NCBI GenBank assembly: GCA_023435545.1
Contig: JAEYRQ010000273.1
Coordinates: 1-12,251 of the forward strand
Length of the DNA: 12,251 nt
Reading direction: 5' to 3'
Source: Pseudomonadota bacterium
Lineage (GTDB): Bacteria; Pseudomonadota; Alphaproteobacteria; Rhizobiales; Tepidamorphaceae
Position numbers and translations under genes: made by a program. Of this stretch, positions 1 through 7,111 are shown piece by piece. The number at the start of each line of letters is the position of its first letter. The first letter of the stretch is position 1. The notes beneath the pieces are model-generated. The model made no database searches and was not told the DNA's origin. It was given only the letters and a program-made list of their open reading frames with translations.

Positions 1-24
1 TTTCCGATGTCGGAATTGAGGGGT

Positions 25-52
25 CGCGAAGTCGGGAACACCCGACTTCGCG
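25..52 (-). terminator. Perfect 12-bp hairpin downstream of the EamA transporter gene
   Basis: Positions 25-36 (CGCGAAGTCGGG) are the exact reverse complement of 41-52, around a four-base loop (AACA). The hairpin starts 32 bases past the stop codon of the minus-strand transporter gene, where a terminator would be expected. There is no T-run on either side, so it is not a textbook intrinsic terminator. It could instead stabilise a 3' end, act bidirectionally with a gene outside the window, or be one copy of a dispersed palindromic repeat. The hairpin is read directly; its role is inferred. Confidence 0.4.
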
Positions 53-84
53 GAGGTCGTCCGGGATGACGCGGTCGCGATTAG

Positions 85-927
85 CTACAACCGCATCAGC
101 AGAAGCCCTGCCAGCACCACCGCGACCGAGACCATGCGGGCCGGGCTGAACCGCTCGCCGAGGAACACGACGCCGATCAGAACCGCAAAGACGACGCTGG
201 TCTCCCTCAGCGCTGCGACGACGGCGATGGGGGCGACCGTCATCGCCCAGATGACGATGCCGTAGGCGGCGAGCGACAGGGCGCCCGCCAGCAGGCCAGG
301 CAGCCAGTTGGTCGCGATCATCTCGCCGAACCGGCGTCCACGGGCGATGACGGCCCAGACGAGCAGCGGCACCCCGTCGAGCACGAACAGCCAGACCGTG
401 TAGGCGATCGGGTCGCCCGAGGCGCGCGCTCCCAGCCCGTCCGCAATGGTGTAGCCGCCGATGAAGGCGCTGGTGCCGAGCGCGTAGAGCACGCCGATGC
501 GCTCGTGCAACAGCACCCGGATGCCGCGGTCGAACGATAGGGCGACGATGCCGGTCGCCAGCACGATCACGCCGACGATCTTCGGCAGGCCGACCGGCTC
601 GCCGATGAAGGTGAGGCTCGCGATCAGCGTCAGGAACGGCGCGGTGCCGCGCGCCAGCGGGTAGACCTTGCCGAGTTCTCCGTGCTGGTAGGCGTTCGCC
701 AGGAAGACGTTGTAGCCGATGTGCAGCAGCATCGAGGCGATTAGCCACGGCCAGGCCTCGGAGCGCGGGATGTCGACGAAGAACAATGCCGGCGCGGCGA
801 TCAGCGCGCCGCAGGTGGCGAGCATGGTCACGATCGCCAGCCGGTCCCCTTTGAACCGCACGATGGCGTTCCAGGAGGCGTGCAGGACGGCCGACAGCAG
901 GACGAGGAGAGCGACGGAGAGGGACAC
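85..927 (-). CDS. EamA/DMT-superfamily inner-membrane transporter
   Basis: This 280-residue protein is almost entirely hydrophobic and fits a ten-helix drug/metabolite transporter made of two EamA halves (about residues 1-132 and 143-280). Family-like features are HASWNA near residue 16, YPLARGTAPFL near 89 and the late RETSVVFAVLIGVVFLGER stretch near 241. EamA proteins move small metabolites such as amino acids or nucleosides, in or out, but the substrate cannot be read from sequence. The start is GTG at 927, chosen because HASWNA should lie in the first helix; the next in-frame ATG, at residue 35, would remove that helix. No clear Shine-Dalgarno sequence precedes the GTG, so the start is less certain than the family. 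It lies 81 bases downstream of phaC on the same strand and may be read from the phaC transcript. Confidence 0.88.
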   Translation of the reverse strand: MSLSVALLVLLSAVLHASWNAIVRFKGDRLAIVTMLATCGALIAAPALFFVDIPRSEAWPWLIASMLLHIGYNVFLANAYQHGELGKVYPLARGTAPFLTLIASLTFIGEPVGLPKIVGVIVLATGIVALSFDRGIRVLLHERIGVLYALGTSAFIGGYTIADGLGARASGDPIAYTVWLFVLDGVPLLVWAVIARGRRFGEMIATNWLPGLLAGALSLAAYGIVIWAMTVAPIAVVAALRETSVVFAVLIGVVFLGERFSPARMVSVAVVLAGLLLMRL

Positions 928-990
928 TGGGCGAGCCGGGGAGGGCAGGGGGACGCGCCCCCTATACGCCTGCCGGAGCCTGCAAGCCAG

Positions 991-1008
991 CCCGCCTTGT
1001 CCGGCGGG
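991..1008 (-). terminator. Small inverted repeat directly after phaC
   Basis: CCCGCC at 991-996 pairs exactly with GGCGGG at 1003-1008 around a six-base loop, ending at the base adjacent to the phaC stop codon. No T-tract follows on the minus strand. It could be a weak or Rho-assisted 3' end or an accident of high GC. If it does not terminate, phaC and the EamA transporter may be co-transcribed. Confidence 0.2.
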
Positions 1009-2814
1009 TCAGCTCTTCATCTTCACGTATCGGCCCGGCGCGTCCTCGATCGGCTTCAGCTTGCCGTCACCGGGGTGGCGGGCCGGCACCATCGTCTTGT
1101 CGTGGCGGCGGATCCAGTCCTGCCAGTCCGGCCACCAGGACCCGGGCCGCTCCTTCGCCTTGGCCATCCACCTGTCGAAATCGCCGGATGGCTTCGGCCC
1201 CGTCCAGTGCTGGTACTTCTTCTTGTCAGGCGGATTGACCACGCCGGCGATGTGCCCGGACCCCGCCACGACATAGCGCACGGGGCCGCCGAAATGCTTC
1301 GATCCGACGAACACCGATTTCGCCGGCGCGATGTGGTCCTCGCGGGTGGCCAGGTTGTAGACGGGGATCGTCACCTTGCGCAGATCGAGGGTCTCGCCGC
1401 CGATCTCCATCTTCCCGCTCGTCAGCCGGTTCTCCAGGTAGCAACAGCGCAGGTAGAAGGAATGGTTTGCGGCAGGCATGTTGGTGGAATCGGAGTTCCA
1501 GTAGAGCAGGTCGAAGGGGAAGGGCGCCCGGCCGCGCAGGTAGTTGTTGACCACGTAGGGCCAGATCAGGTCGTTGGAGCGGAGCAGGTTGAAGGCGGTC
1601 GCCATGCGGCTGCCCTCGAGATAGCCCTGCCGGGCCATGTCTTCCTCGACCTGACGAATCTGCTCCTCGTCGACGAACACCTTGAGGTCGCCGGCATAGG
1701 TGAAATCGACCTGCGTGGTGAGAAAGGTGGCGGTGGCGGCGCGGTCGTCGCCCCTGGCCGCCAGCCAGGCCAGCGTCACGGCGAGCAGCGTTCCGCCGAC
1801 GCAATAGCCGCCGACATTGAGGACTCGCTCGCCGGTCGCCTGCTCGACGGCATCCATCGCCGCCAGCACGCCTTCGCGCATGTAGTCGTCGAACGACTTC
1901 TTTGCGAGGCGCTGGTCGGGATTGACCCAGGAGATGGTGAAGACCGTGTGGCCCTGGTCCACCATCCAGCGGAACAGCGATTTCTCCGGCGTCAGGTCGA
2001 GGATGTAGAACTTGTTGATCCAGGGCGGCACCATCAGGAACGGGCGCTTCAGCACCTGTTCCGTCGTCGGCGCATACTGGATGAGCTGCATCAGGTCGTT
2101 CTCGAAGACGACCTTTCCAGGCGTCAGACCCAGGTTGCGGCCGACCTCGAATCCGGCTGGGTCGGACTGGCGGATCTTCAGTTCGCCCTTCCCGAGCTTG
2201 ATGTCCTCGGCCAGCATCTTCATGCCGCGCACGAGGTTCTCACCGTCCGATTCCAGCGTTTCCTTGAGCAGTTCCGGATTGGTCAGCACGAAGTTCGACG
2301 GCGACAGCGCGTTGGCGATCTGCTTGACGTAGAACAGCGCCTTGTGCCGCGTATGCTCGTCGATGTCCTCGGTGCGCTCGACGATGTTCTCCGCCCACCG
2401 CGTGGTCAGCAGATAGGCCTGCTTCAGGAAGTCGAAGGCCGGATGCTCCTCCCAGGCCGGATCGGAAAACCGCCTGTCGCCCTTGACCGGCGCGGCCGCG
2501 GGCTCTCCGGTGTCGCCCCCCATGCGGCGGAGGGTCGAGGTCCACAGTTCCAGATAGCCGCGCCACAGCGCGGTCTGTGCCTCGACCGCCTTCTGCGGAT
2601 CGGAGACCCATTTCTCGGCCACATGCGACAGGGTCTTCATCGCCTGGGCCATCTCGGCGGCGAAGATGCGCTTGGCTTCGCCCGCCTCGCGCGGGCCGAC
2701 GATTGCGGCGAGCGCCTTGCCACCCTCCTCGGTGAGGCGGGCCATGTTGCGCGCGAACGCCTCGGGATCGCGGATCGCGAATGCCGGCTGTGGTCCCTCC
2801 CGCGTCTCCGTCAT
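1009..2814 (-). CDS. phaC: Class I poly(3-hydroxyalkanoate) synthase PhaC
   Basis: PhaC polymerises (R)-3-hydroxyacyl-CoA into polyhydroxyalkanoate on the surface of storage granules, releasing CoA. At 601 residues it has class I length. An N-terminal domain (about 1-250) precedes an alpha/beta-hydrolase catalytic domain. The lipase-like box is GYCVGG with nucleophile Cys338; the likely charge-relay Asp493 lies in EDHIAP and the catalytic His521 in [10 protein letters not shown]. These match the Cys-Asp-His triad known from the Cupriavidus necator enzyme. The ATG at 2814 has GGGGAGG three bases upstream. phaC is divergent from the lipoprotein/aminotransferase genes. The partners phaA, phaB, phasin and phaR are not in the window, so precursor supply must be encoded elsewhere. 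I found no obvious PhaR-type operator in the upstream gap. Confidence 0.97.
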   Translation of the reverse strand: MTETREGPQPAFAIRDPEAFARNMARLTEEGGKALAAIVGPREAGEAKRIFAAEMAQAMKTLSHVAEKWVSDPQKAVEAQTALWRGYLELWTSTLRRMGGDTGEPAAAPVKGDRRFSDPAWEEHPAFDFLKQAYLLTTRWAENIVERTEDIDEHTRHKALFYVKQIANALSPSNFVLTNPELLKETLESDGENLVRGMKMLAEDIKLGKGELKIRQSDPAGFEVGRNLGLTPGKVVFENDLMQLIQYAPTTEQVLKRPFLMVPPWINKFYILDLTPEKSLFRWMVDQGHTVFTISWVNPDQRLAKKSFDDYMREGVLAAMDAVEQATGERVLNVGGYCVGGTLLAVTLAWLAARGDDRAATATFLTTQVDFTYAGDLKVFVDEEQIRQVEEDMARQGYLEGSRMATAFNLLRSNDLIWPYVVNNYLRGRAPFPFDLLYWNSDSTNMPAANHSFYLRCCYLENRLTSGKMEIGGETLDLRKVTIPVYNLATREDHIAPAKSVFVGSKHFGGPVRYVVAGSGHIAGVVNPPDKKKYQHWTGPKPSGDFDRWMAKAKERPGSWWPDWQDWIRRHDKTMVPARHPGDGKLKPIEDAPGRYVKMKS

Positions 2815-2918
2815 TGTCCTCCCCGTACCCGGCCGAACGGCTCCCTGTTGATTTCACTGTATCATGGCGATCCACGGGCCAGTTTAACAGTCCGCTCCGA
2901 TTCATCCGGGCCGCCGTT

Positions 2919-2949
2919 TTGACATATTGCCCGCCTACGGCCAAAGCTT
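2919..2949 (+). promoter_or_regulatory. Possible sigma-70 promoter for the lipoprotein-aminotransferase genes
   Basis: A perfect -35 hexamer TTGACA lies at 2919-2924 in the divergent gap. At the usual 17-18-base spacing the -10 would fall near 2942-2948 (CAAAGC/AAAGCT), a poor match to TATAAT. The placement, about 60 bases before the lipoprotein ATG, is sensible. The weak -10 means the call rests mainly on the -35 and location. No equally good promoter was seen for phaC on the other strand. Confidence 0.3.
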
Positions 2950-2954
2950 CATCC

Positions 2955-2964
2955 GAACCGGTTC
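2955..2964. repeat. Perfect 10-bp palindrome upstream of the lipoprotein gene
   Basis: GAACCGGTTC is its own reverse complement and sits 18 bases before the lipoprotein start, just downstream of the candidate promoter. That is a position where an operator could act, but a 10-bp palindrome also arises by chance, and no known regulator site is recognised. Confidence 0.25.
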
Positions 2965-2982
2965 CACATTCATCCAGACCAC

Positions 2983-3426
2983 ATGCGCTGCAGACCGGAC
3001 ATCCACTTGCGACGGCTGGCGGCTCTCTCGGTCGCAGGCGGACTCCTGTTGCTCGCCGGATGCGAGACCGCGCCCGACCTCCAACGACTTGCGCCGACAG
3101 TCCAGAAGCTGCGGACCGAAACGCCCGAGTCTCGGCATCCCGCGACGGACGAGCAATTCCCCAACATCAACATCGCGCCCGACCGCCCCTCGGTGATGCG
3201 CTCTGCCTCCGAAATTGAGAGGATCGAGAAGTATCTTGAGGCGCAGGGCGCCTCCCATGTAGAAGATGCCGATAAGAAGATCACTGCCGAAAAGCCTGCG
3301 TCCGTAACGTCTGTTCGCCCTGCCGCTGCGCCCTCCACGGACTCGCGTCCGCCGCCGAGGCCCGCCGAAGAGGGAGAGGCGACAGACGAGCCGGAAACGC
3401 CGTCCGCCACCGAAAGCCCGTCATGA
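2983..3426 (+). CDS. Small putative outer-membrane lipoprotein of unknown function
   Basis: This 147-residue protein starts with a basic n-region and a hydrophobic stretch ending in the lipobox LAGC, so Cys27 should be lipidated after signal peptidase II cleavage. The +2 residue is Glu, not the Asp that retains lipoproteins in the inner membrane, so the outer membrane is the likelier site (rule taken from enterics). A middle segment with FPNINIAPDRPS near residue 64 and a predicted short helix (SEIERIEKYLEAQ) is the only part that looks conserved. The last 50 or so residues are low-complexity, rich in Pro, Glu, Ser and Thr, and use fewer GC-ending codons than neighbouring genes, suggesting weak constraint. 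ATG 2983 is the only start that keeps the full signal peptide, though it lacks a clear ribosome site. Its stop overlaps the next start (ATGA). Confidence 0.75.
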   Translation: MRCRPDIHLRRLAALSVAGGLLLLAGCETAPDLQRLAPTVQKLRTETPESRHPATDEQFPNINIAPDRPSVMRSASEIERIEKYLEAQGASHVEDADKKITAEKPASVTSVRPAAAPSTDSRPPPRPAEEGEATDEPETPSATESPS

Positions 3427-4643
3427 GCGAGTTCCACAAGACCAAGCGCCTGCCGACCTACGTCTTCGAGCAGGTCAACCGGCTGAAGGCCGAAGCGCGT
3501 TCGGGCGGCGCCGACATCATCGATCTGGGCATGGGCAATCCCGACCTTCCCACCCCGCAGCACATCGTCGACAAGCTGGTCGAGACGGTGGCCCGGCCGC
3601 GCACGCACCGCTATTCCACCTCGAAGGGCATACCGGGTCTCAGGCGCGCTCAGTCCGCCTATTACGAGCGGCGTTTCGGCGTAAAGCTCGATCCCGACAG
3701 CCAGGTGGTCGCCGCGATCGGCTCGAAGGAAGGTTTCGCCAATTTCGCGCAGGCGATCACGGCTCCGGGCGACGTCGTGCTGGTGCCCAATCCGACCTAC
3801 CCGATCCACCAGTTCGGCTTCATCATCTCCGGCGGCGTCATCCGCCAGCTTCCCGCCCGTCCCGACGAGGAATTCATCCGCGCGATGGAGCGGGCGATGA
3901 CCTATTCTGTGCCCAAGCCCATCGCGGTCGTGCTCAACTATCCGGCAAATCCCACCGGCTATTGCGCGAGCCTCGACTTCTACCGCGACGTCGTCGCCTT
4001 CGCGCGCAAGCACGAACTCTTCATCCTGTCCGACCTCGCCTATGCCGAGATCTATTTCGGGGACACACCGCCTCCCTCGGTGCTGCAGGTTCCCGGCACC
4101 ATCGACATGACGGTCGAGTTCACCTCGATGTCGAAGACCTATTCGATGCCCGGCTGGCGCATGGGCTTCGCCGTGGGCAATGCGCGCCTTCTGGCGGCGC
4201 TCGCACGGGTGAAGTCCTATCTGGACTATGGCGCCTTCACCCCGATCCAGGTGGCAGCCTCGGCCGCGCTGAACGGACCCGACACCGTCATCGACGAGAT
4301 CCGCAACGTCTACCGCCAGCGTCGCGACGTCATGGTCGACGCTTTCACGCGGGCCGGGTGGCCGATCCCGGCTCCGGAGGCGACGATGTTCGCCTGGGCA
4401 CCGATCCCGGAAAAGTTCCGGCACCTCGGTTCGCTCGAGTTCTCCAAGCTGCTGGTCGAGAAGGCGGAGGTCGCGGTCGCGCCAGGCATCGGTTTCGGCG
4501 AGGATGGCGAGGGTTACGTTCGCATCGCGCTGGTGGAGAACGAACAGCGTATCCGCCAGGCTGCCCGCAACATCCGCCGCTTCCTTGCCTCTGCGGACGA
4601 AACCATGCACAACGTCGTCGCACTTGGTGCGGCTCGCGGCTAG
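3423..4643 (+). CDS. alaC: Class I/II PLP aminotransferase, AlaC/DapL type
   Basis: This 406-residue fold-type I aminotransferase resembles E. coli AlaC (glutamate-pyruvate transaminase) closely along its length, as far as memory of that sequence allows; the same family is often annotated as LL-diaminopimelate aminotransferase. Visible landmarks are DLGMGNPD at 34, STSKGIPGLRRA at 65, IGSKEG at 99, NYPANPTGY with Asn176, SDLAY with Asp204 and Tyr207, the PLP lysine Lys238 in SMSKTYSMPGWRMGF, and the substrate-carboxylate Arg367 in YVRIAL. It should interconvert pyruvate/alanine or a related pair with glutamate/2-oxoglutarate in the cytosol. Its ATG overlaps the lipoprotein stop by four bases, implying translational coupling. 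The neighbour hom suits a role in amino-acid synthesis. Family is near certain; substrate (alanine, diaminopimelate, or several) is not. Confidence 0.9.
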   Translation: MSEFHKTKRLPTYVFEQVNRLKAEARSGGADIIDLGMGNPDLPTPQHIVDKLVETVARPRTHRYSTSKGIPGLRRAQSAYYERRFGVKLDPDSQVVAAIGSKEGFANFAQAITAPGDVVLVPNPTYPIHQFGFIISGGVIRQLPARPDEEFIRAMERAMTYSVPKPIAVVLNYPANPTGYCASLDFYRDVVAFARKHELFILSDLAYAEIYFGDTPPPSVLQVPGTIDMTVEFTSMSKTYSMPGWRMGFAVGNARLLAALARVKSYLDYGAFTPIQVAASAALNGPDTVIDEIRNVYRQRRDVMVDAFTRAGWPIPAPEATMFAWAPIPEKFRHLGSLEFSKLLVEKAEVAVAPGIGFGEDGEGYVRIALVENEQRIRQAARNIRRFLASADETMHNVVALGAARG

Positions 4644-4681
4644 GCATTGCCGCCGCCACACATCTTCCGGTTTGAGGGGCA

Positions 4682-5992
4682 ATGTCGCAGGCGTTTCGAG
4701 TGGGGCTCGCCGGCCTTGGTACGGTCGGCGCAGCGGTCTTCAGGCTCTTGTCGCAGAAGTCGGAGCTGCTGGCGGCTCGCACCGGCCGGCCGATCGAGGT
4801 CGTCGCCGTCTGTGCCCGCGACCGCGTGCGCGACCGCGGCCTCGACCTGACCGCCGTCGACTGGTACGGCGATCCGGCCGACCTCGCGCGGACGGCCGAC
4901 ATCGATATCTTCGTGGAGCTGATGGGCGGTGAGGACGGCCCGGCCGCAGCGGCCGTGGAGGCGGCACTCACGGCCGGCAGGCCCGTCGTCACCGCCAACA
5001 AGGCGCTGCTGGCCGCCCGTGGCGTGGCGCTGGCGAAGCTTGCCGAGGCGAATGGTGCGACGATCGGCTACGAGGCCGCCGTGGCCGGTGGCATTCCGAT
5101 CATCAAGACCTTGCGCGAAGCCGTTGTGGGAAATAACGTTTCGCGCGTCTACGGTATCCTCAACGGCACCTGCAACTACATCCTGACGCGGATGGAGGAG
5201 GAGGGGCTGTCGTTCGAGGAGTGCCTCGCCGACGCCCAGCGCCTCGGCTATGCCGAGGCCGATCCGACCTTCGATATCGAGGGCCACGATTCGGCGCACA
5301 AGCTGGCGATCCTGGCCGCGCTCGCATTCGGGACGGAGGTCGACACCGATTCCATCCACCTCGAGGGCATCTCCAGCATCACGCCGGCGGATCTGTCGGC
5401 GGCCGAGGAACTGGGCTACCGGATCAAGCTGCTCGGCGTCGCCCGGCGTACCGAGACCGGCATCGAGCAGCGCGTGACGCCGACGATGGTGCCGCGGGTC
5501 TCCGCGATGGCCGGCATCCACGGCGTGCTGAATGCCGTCGCCGTCGATGGCGACGAGATCGGCGAGATCATGCTGGTTGGTCCCGGCGCCGGCGGCTCCG
5601 CGACGGCCTCGGCGGTGGTCGGCGATATCGTCGACATCGCGCGCGGTGGGGTGCGCCCTCTGACGTTTGGCCAGCCGGCCGCAACGCTTGCGCCCTACCG
5701 CGCGGCGCGCATGCGTGCGCACGAGGGCGGCTACTACATCCGGCTCTCGGTCTTCGACCGTCCCGGCGCCTTCGCGGCGATTGCGAGGCGCATGGCCGAG
5801 CAGTCTATCTCGCTCGAGAGCATCATGCAGAAGGAAGGCCACGACCGCGAGGGCTCGGATGTCCGGGCGCGGCGGGTCATCCTGATCACCCACGAGACCA
5901 CCGAAGCCCAGATCCGGCGGGCGCTCGATGCGATCCAGGAGGACGGCCAGATCGAGGGCCGTCCGCAGATGATCCGCATCGAGAAGCCCTAG
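4682..5992 (+). CDS. hom: Homoserine dehydrogenase with ACT domain
   Basis: Hom reduces L-aspartate 4-semialdehyde to L-homoserine with NAD(P)H, committing aspartate carbon to threonine and methionine. The 436-residue monofunctional form has an N-terminal Rossmann domain (GLAGLGTVG at 8-16, TANKALL at 104), a catalytic domain with EAAVAGGIPI at 131, NGTCNYIL at 161 and the family signature GYAEADPTFDIEGHDSAHK at 189-207. Glu192, Asp203 and Lys207 have the same spacing as the yeast catalytic residues Glu208, Asp219 and Lys223. A C-terminal ACT domain (about 350-433, YYIRLSVFDRPGAF) probably gives feedback control by threonine. No aspartokinase is fused. The start has GAGGGG three bases upstream. 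It lies 38 bases after the aminotransferase and 25 before glpX, consistent with one transcript. Confidence 0.97.
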   Translation: MSQAFRVGLAGLGTVGAAVFRLLSQKSELLAARTGRPIEVVAVCARDRVRDRGLDLTAVDWYGDPADLARTADIDIFVELMGGEDGPAAAAVEAALTAGRPVVTANKALLAARGVALAKLAEANGATIGYEAAVAGGIPIIKTLREAVVGNNVSRVYGILNGTCNYILTRMEEEGLSFEECLADAQRLGYAEADPTFDIEGHDSAHKLAILAALAFGTEVDTDSIHLEGISSITPADLSAAEELGYRIKLLGVARRTETGIEQRVTPTMVPRVSAMAGIHGVLNAVAVDGDEIGEIMLVGPGAGGSATASAVVGDIVDIARGGVRPLTFGQPAATLAPYRAARMRAHEGGYYIRLSVFDRPGAFAAIARRMAEQSISLESIMQKEGHDREGSDVRARRVILITHETTEAQIRRALDAIQEDGQIEGRPQMIRIEKP

Positions 5993-6017
5993 GATCGCAC
6001 GAAGCCAGAGGAAGAAG

Positions 6018-7052
6018 ATGGCGCGCAAGGACGAGAAGAAGACCCCAAAGGCGGCCAAGGCCGGGAAGAAGGCATCGTCGGGGATCGGGATGGTCCTCGA
6101 CCGCGTCCTGACGCTCGAGATCGTGCGCGTCACCGAGCGCGCTGCCGTCAACGCGGCTCGATGGCGGGGCAGGGGCGACGAGAAGTCGGCCGACCAGGCC
6201 GCCGTCGACGCCATGCGCCGCGAACTCAACCGCCTCGCCATCCGCGGAACCGTCGTGATCGGAGAGGGCGAGCGCGACGAGGCGCCGATGCTCTACATCG
6301 GCGAGGAGGTCGGCACCGGCGAGGGCCCCAGGGTCGACATAGCCCTCGACCCGCTCGAGGGGACCACGATTTGCGCAAAGGACCTGCCGAATTCGCTGGC
6401 GGTGATCGCCATCGCGGAAGGCGGCAGCCTGCTCAATGCGCCCGACGTTTACATGGACAAGGTGGCGATCGGTCCCGGCTATCCGGAGGGCGTCGTCAGC
6501 CTCGACGCGCTGCCGGCCGAGAACATCAAGGCGCTGGCCAAGGCCAAGGGCGTGCCGGTCGGCGAGATCACCGCCTGCGTGCTGGACAGGCCGCGGCATG
6601 CCTCGATCATCGAGGACATCCGCTCGGTGGGGGCGGGCATCCGCCTGATCGGCGACGGCGACATCGCCGGCGTCATCCACACGACGACGCCGGAGGAGAC
6701 CGGCATCGACATCTATCTGGGCATCGGCGGCGCGCCTGAGGGCGTGCTTGCGGCGGCGGCGCTGCGCTGCATCGGCGGCCAGATGCAGGGCCGGCTGATC
6801 CTCGACACCGACGAGAAGCGCAAGCGCGCCCGCAAGATGGGCATCGACGACTTCGACCGCATCTATCAGATGGACGAGATGGCGCGCGGCGATGTCCTGT
6901 TCGCGGCGACCGGTGTCACGGACGGCAACCTTCTCTCCGGAGTGCGGTTCGGCAAGAAGACCATCCGCACCGAGACCGTGGTGATGCGCTCCTCCACCCA
7001 GACGGTGCGCTGGATAAAGGCCGAGCATCGCTCCTACGACAAGTTCGGCTGA
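6018..7052 (+). CDS. glpX: Class II fructose-1,6-bisphosphatase GlpX
   Basis: GlpX hydrolyses fructose-1,6-bisphosphate to fructose-6-phosphate for gluconeogenesis and, in some species, sedoheptulose-1,7-bisphosphate too. The 344-residue protein has IGEGERDEAPMLYIGEEVGTG at 81-101, DPLEGTT at 111 and GGAPEGV at 237. Likely metal ligands Asp59, Glu83, Asp111, Glu114 and Glu241 align with E. coli Asp33, Glu57, Asp85, Glu88 and Glu213 at a near-constant offset. Compared with E. coli, about 24 extra N-terminal residues are very lysine-rich (MARKDEKKTPKAAKAGKKAS). The annotated ATG has a strong AGAGGAAG ribosome site; Met25 (position 6090) is an alternative giving the usual family N-terminus. It is flanked by hom and recJ, an order I associate with rhizobial genomes. 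Confidence 0.96.
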   Translation: MARKDEKKTPKAAKAGKKASSGIGMVLDRVLTLEIVRVTERAAVNAARWRGRGDEKSADQAAVDAMRRELNRLAIRGTVVIGEGERDEAPMLYIGEEVGTGEGPRVDIALDPLEGTTICAKDLPNSLAVIAIAEGGSLLNAPDVYMDKVAIGPGYPEGVVSLDALPAENIKALAKAKGVPVGEITACVLDRPRHASIIEDIRSVGAGIRLIGDGDIAGVIHTTTPEETGIDIYLGIGGAPEGVLAAAALRCIGGQMQGRLILDTDEKRKRARKMGIDDFDRIYQMDEMARGDVLFAATGVTDGNLLSGVRFGKKTIRTETVVMRSSTQTVRWIKAEHRSYDKFG

Positions 7053-7111
7053 AGCCGTCCGTCTCGCGCCGCTGGACTGAACCGGCCGACTCGGGCTTTG
7101 TCCGGGGTGGA

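Noticed and set aside
880..2922. Plus-strand open frame of 680 codons opposite phaC
   Set aside because: It spans the whole of phaC in antisense and runs past its start into the intergenic gap; no signal, motif or ribosome site supports it.
2970..6241. Long minus-strand open frames (570 and 533 codons) opposite the aminotransferase and hom
   Set aside because: Both lie antisense to well-supported genes, show no recognisable domain, and have the Arg/Asp/His-rich composition of shadow frames.
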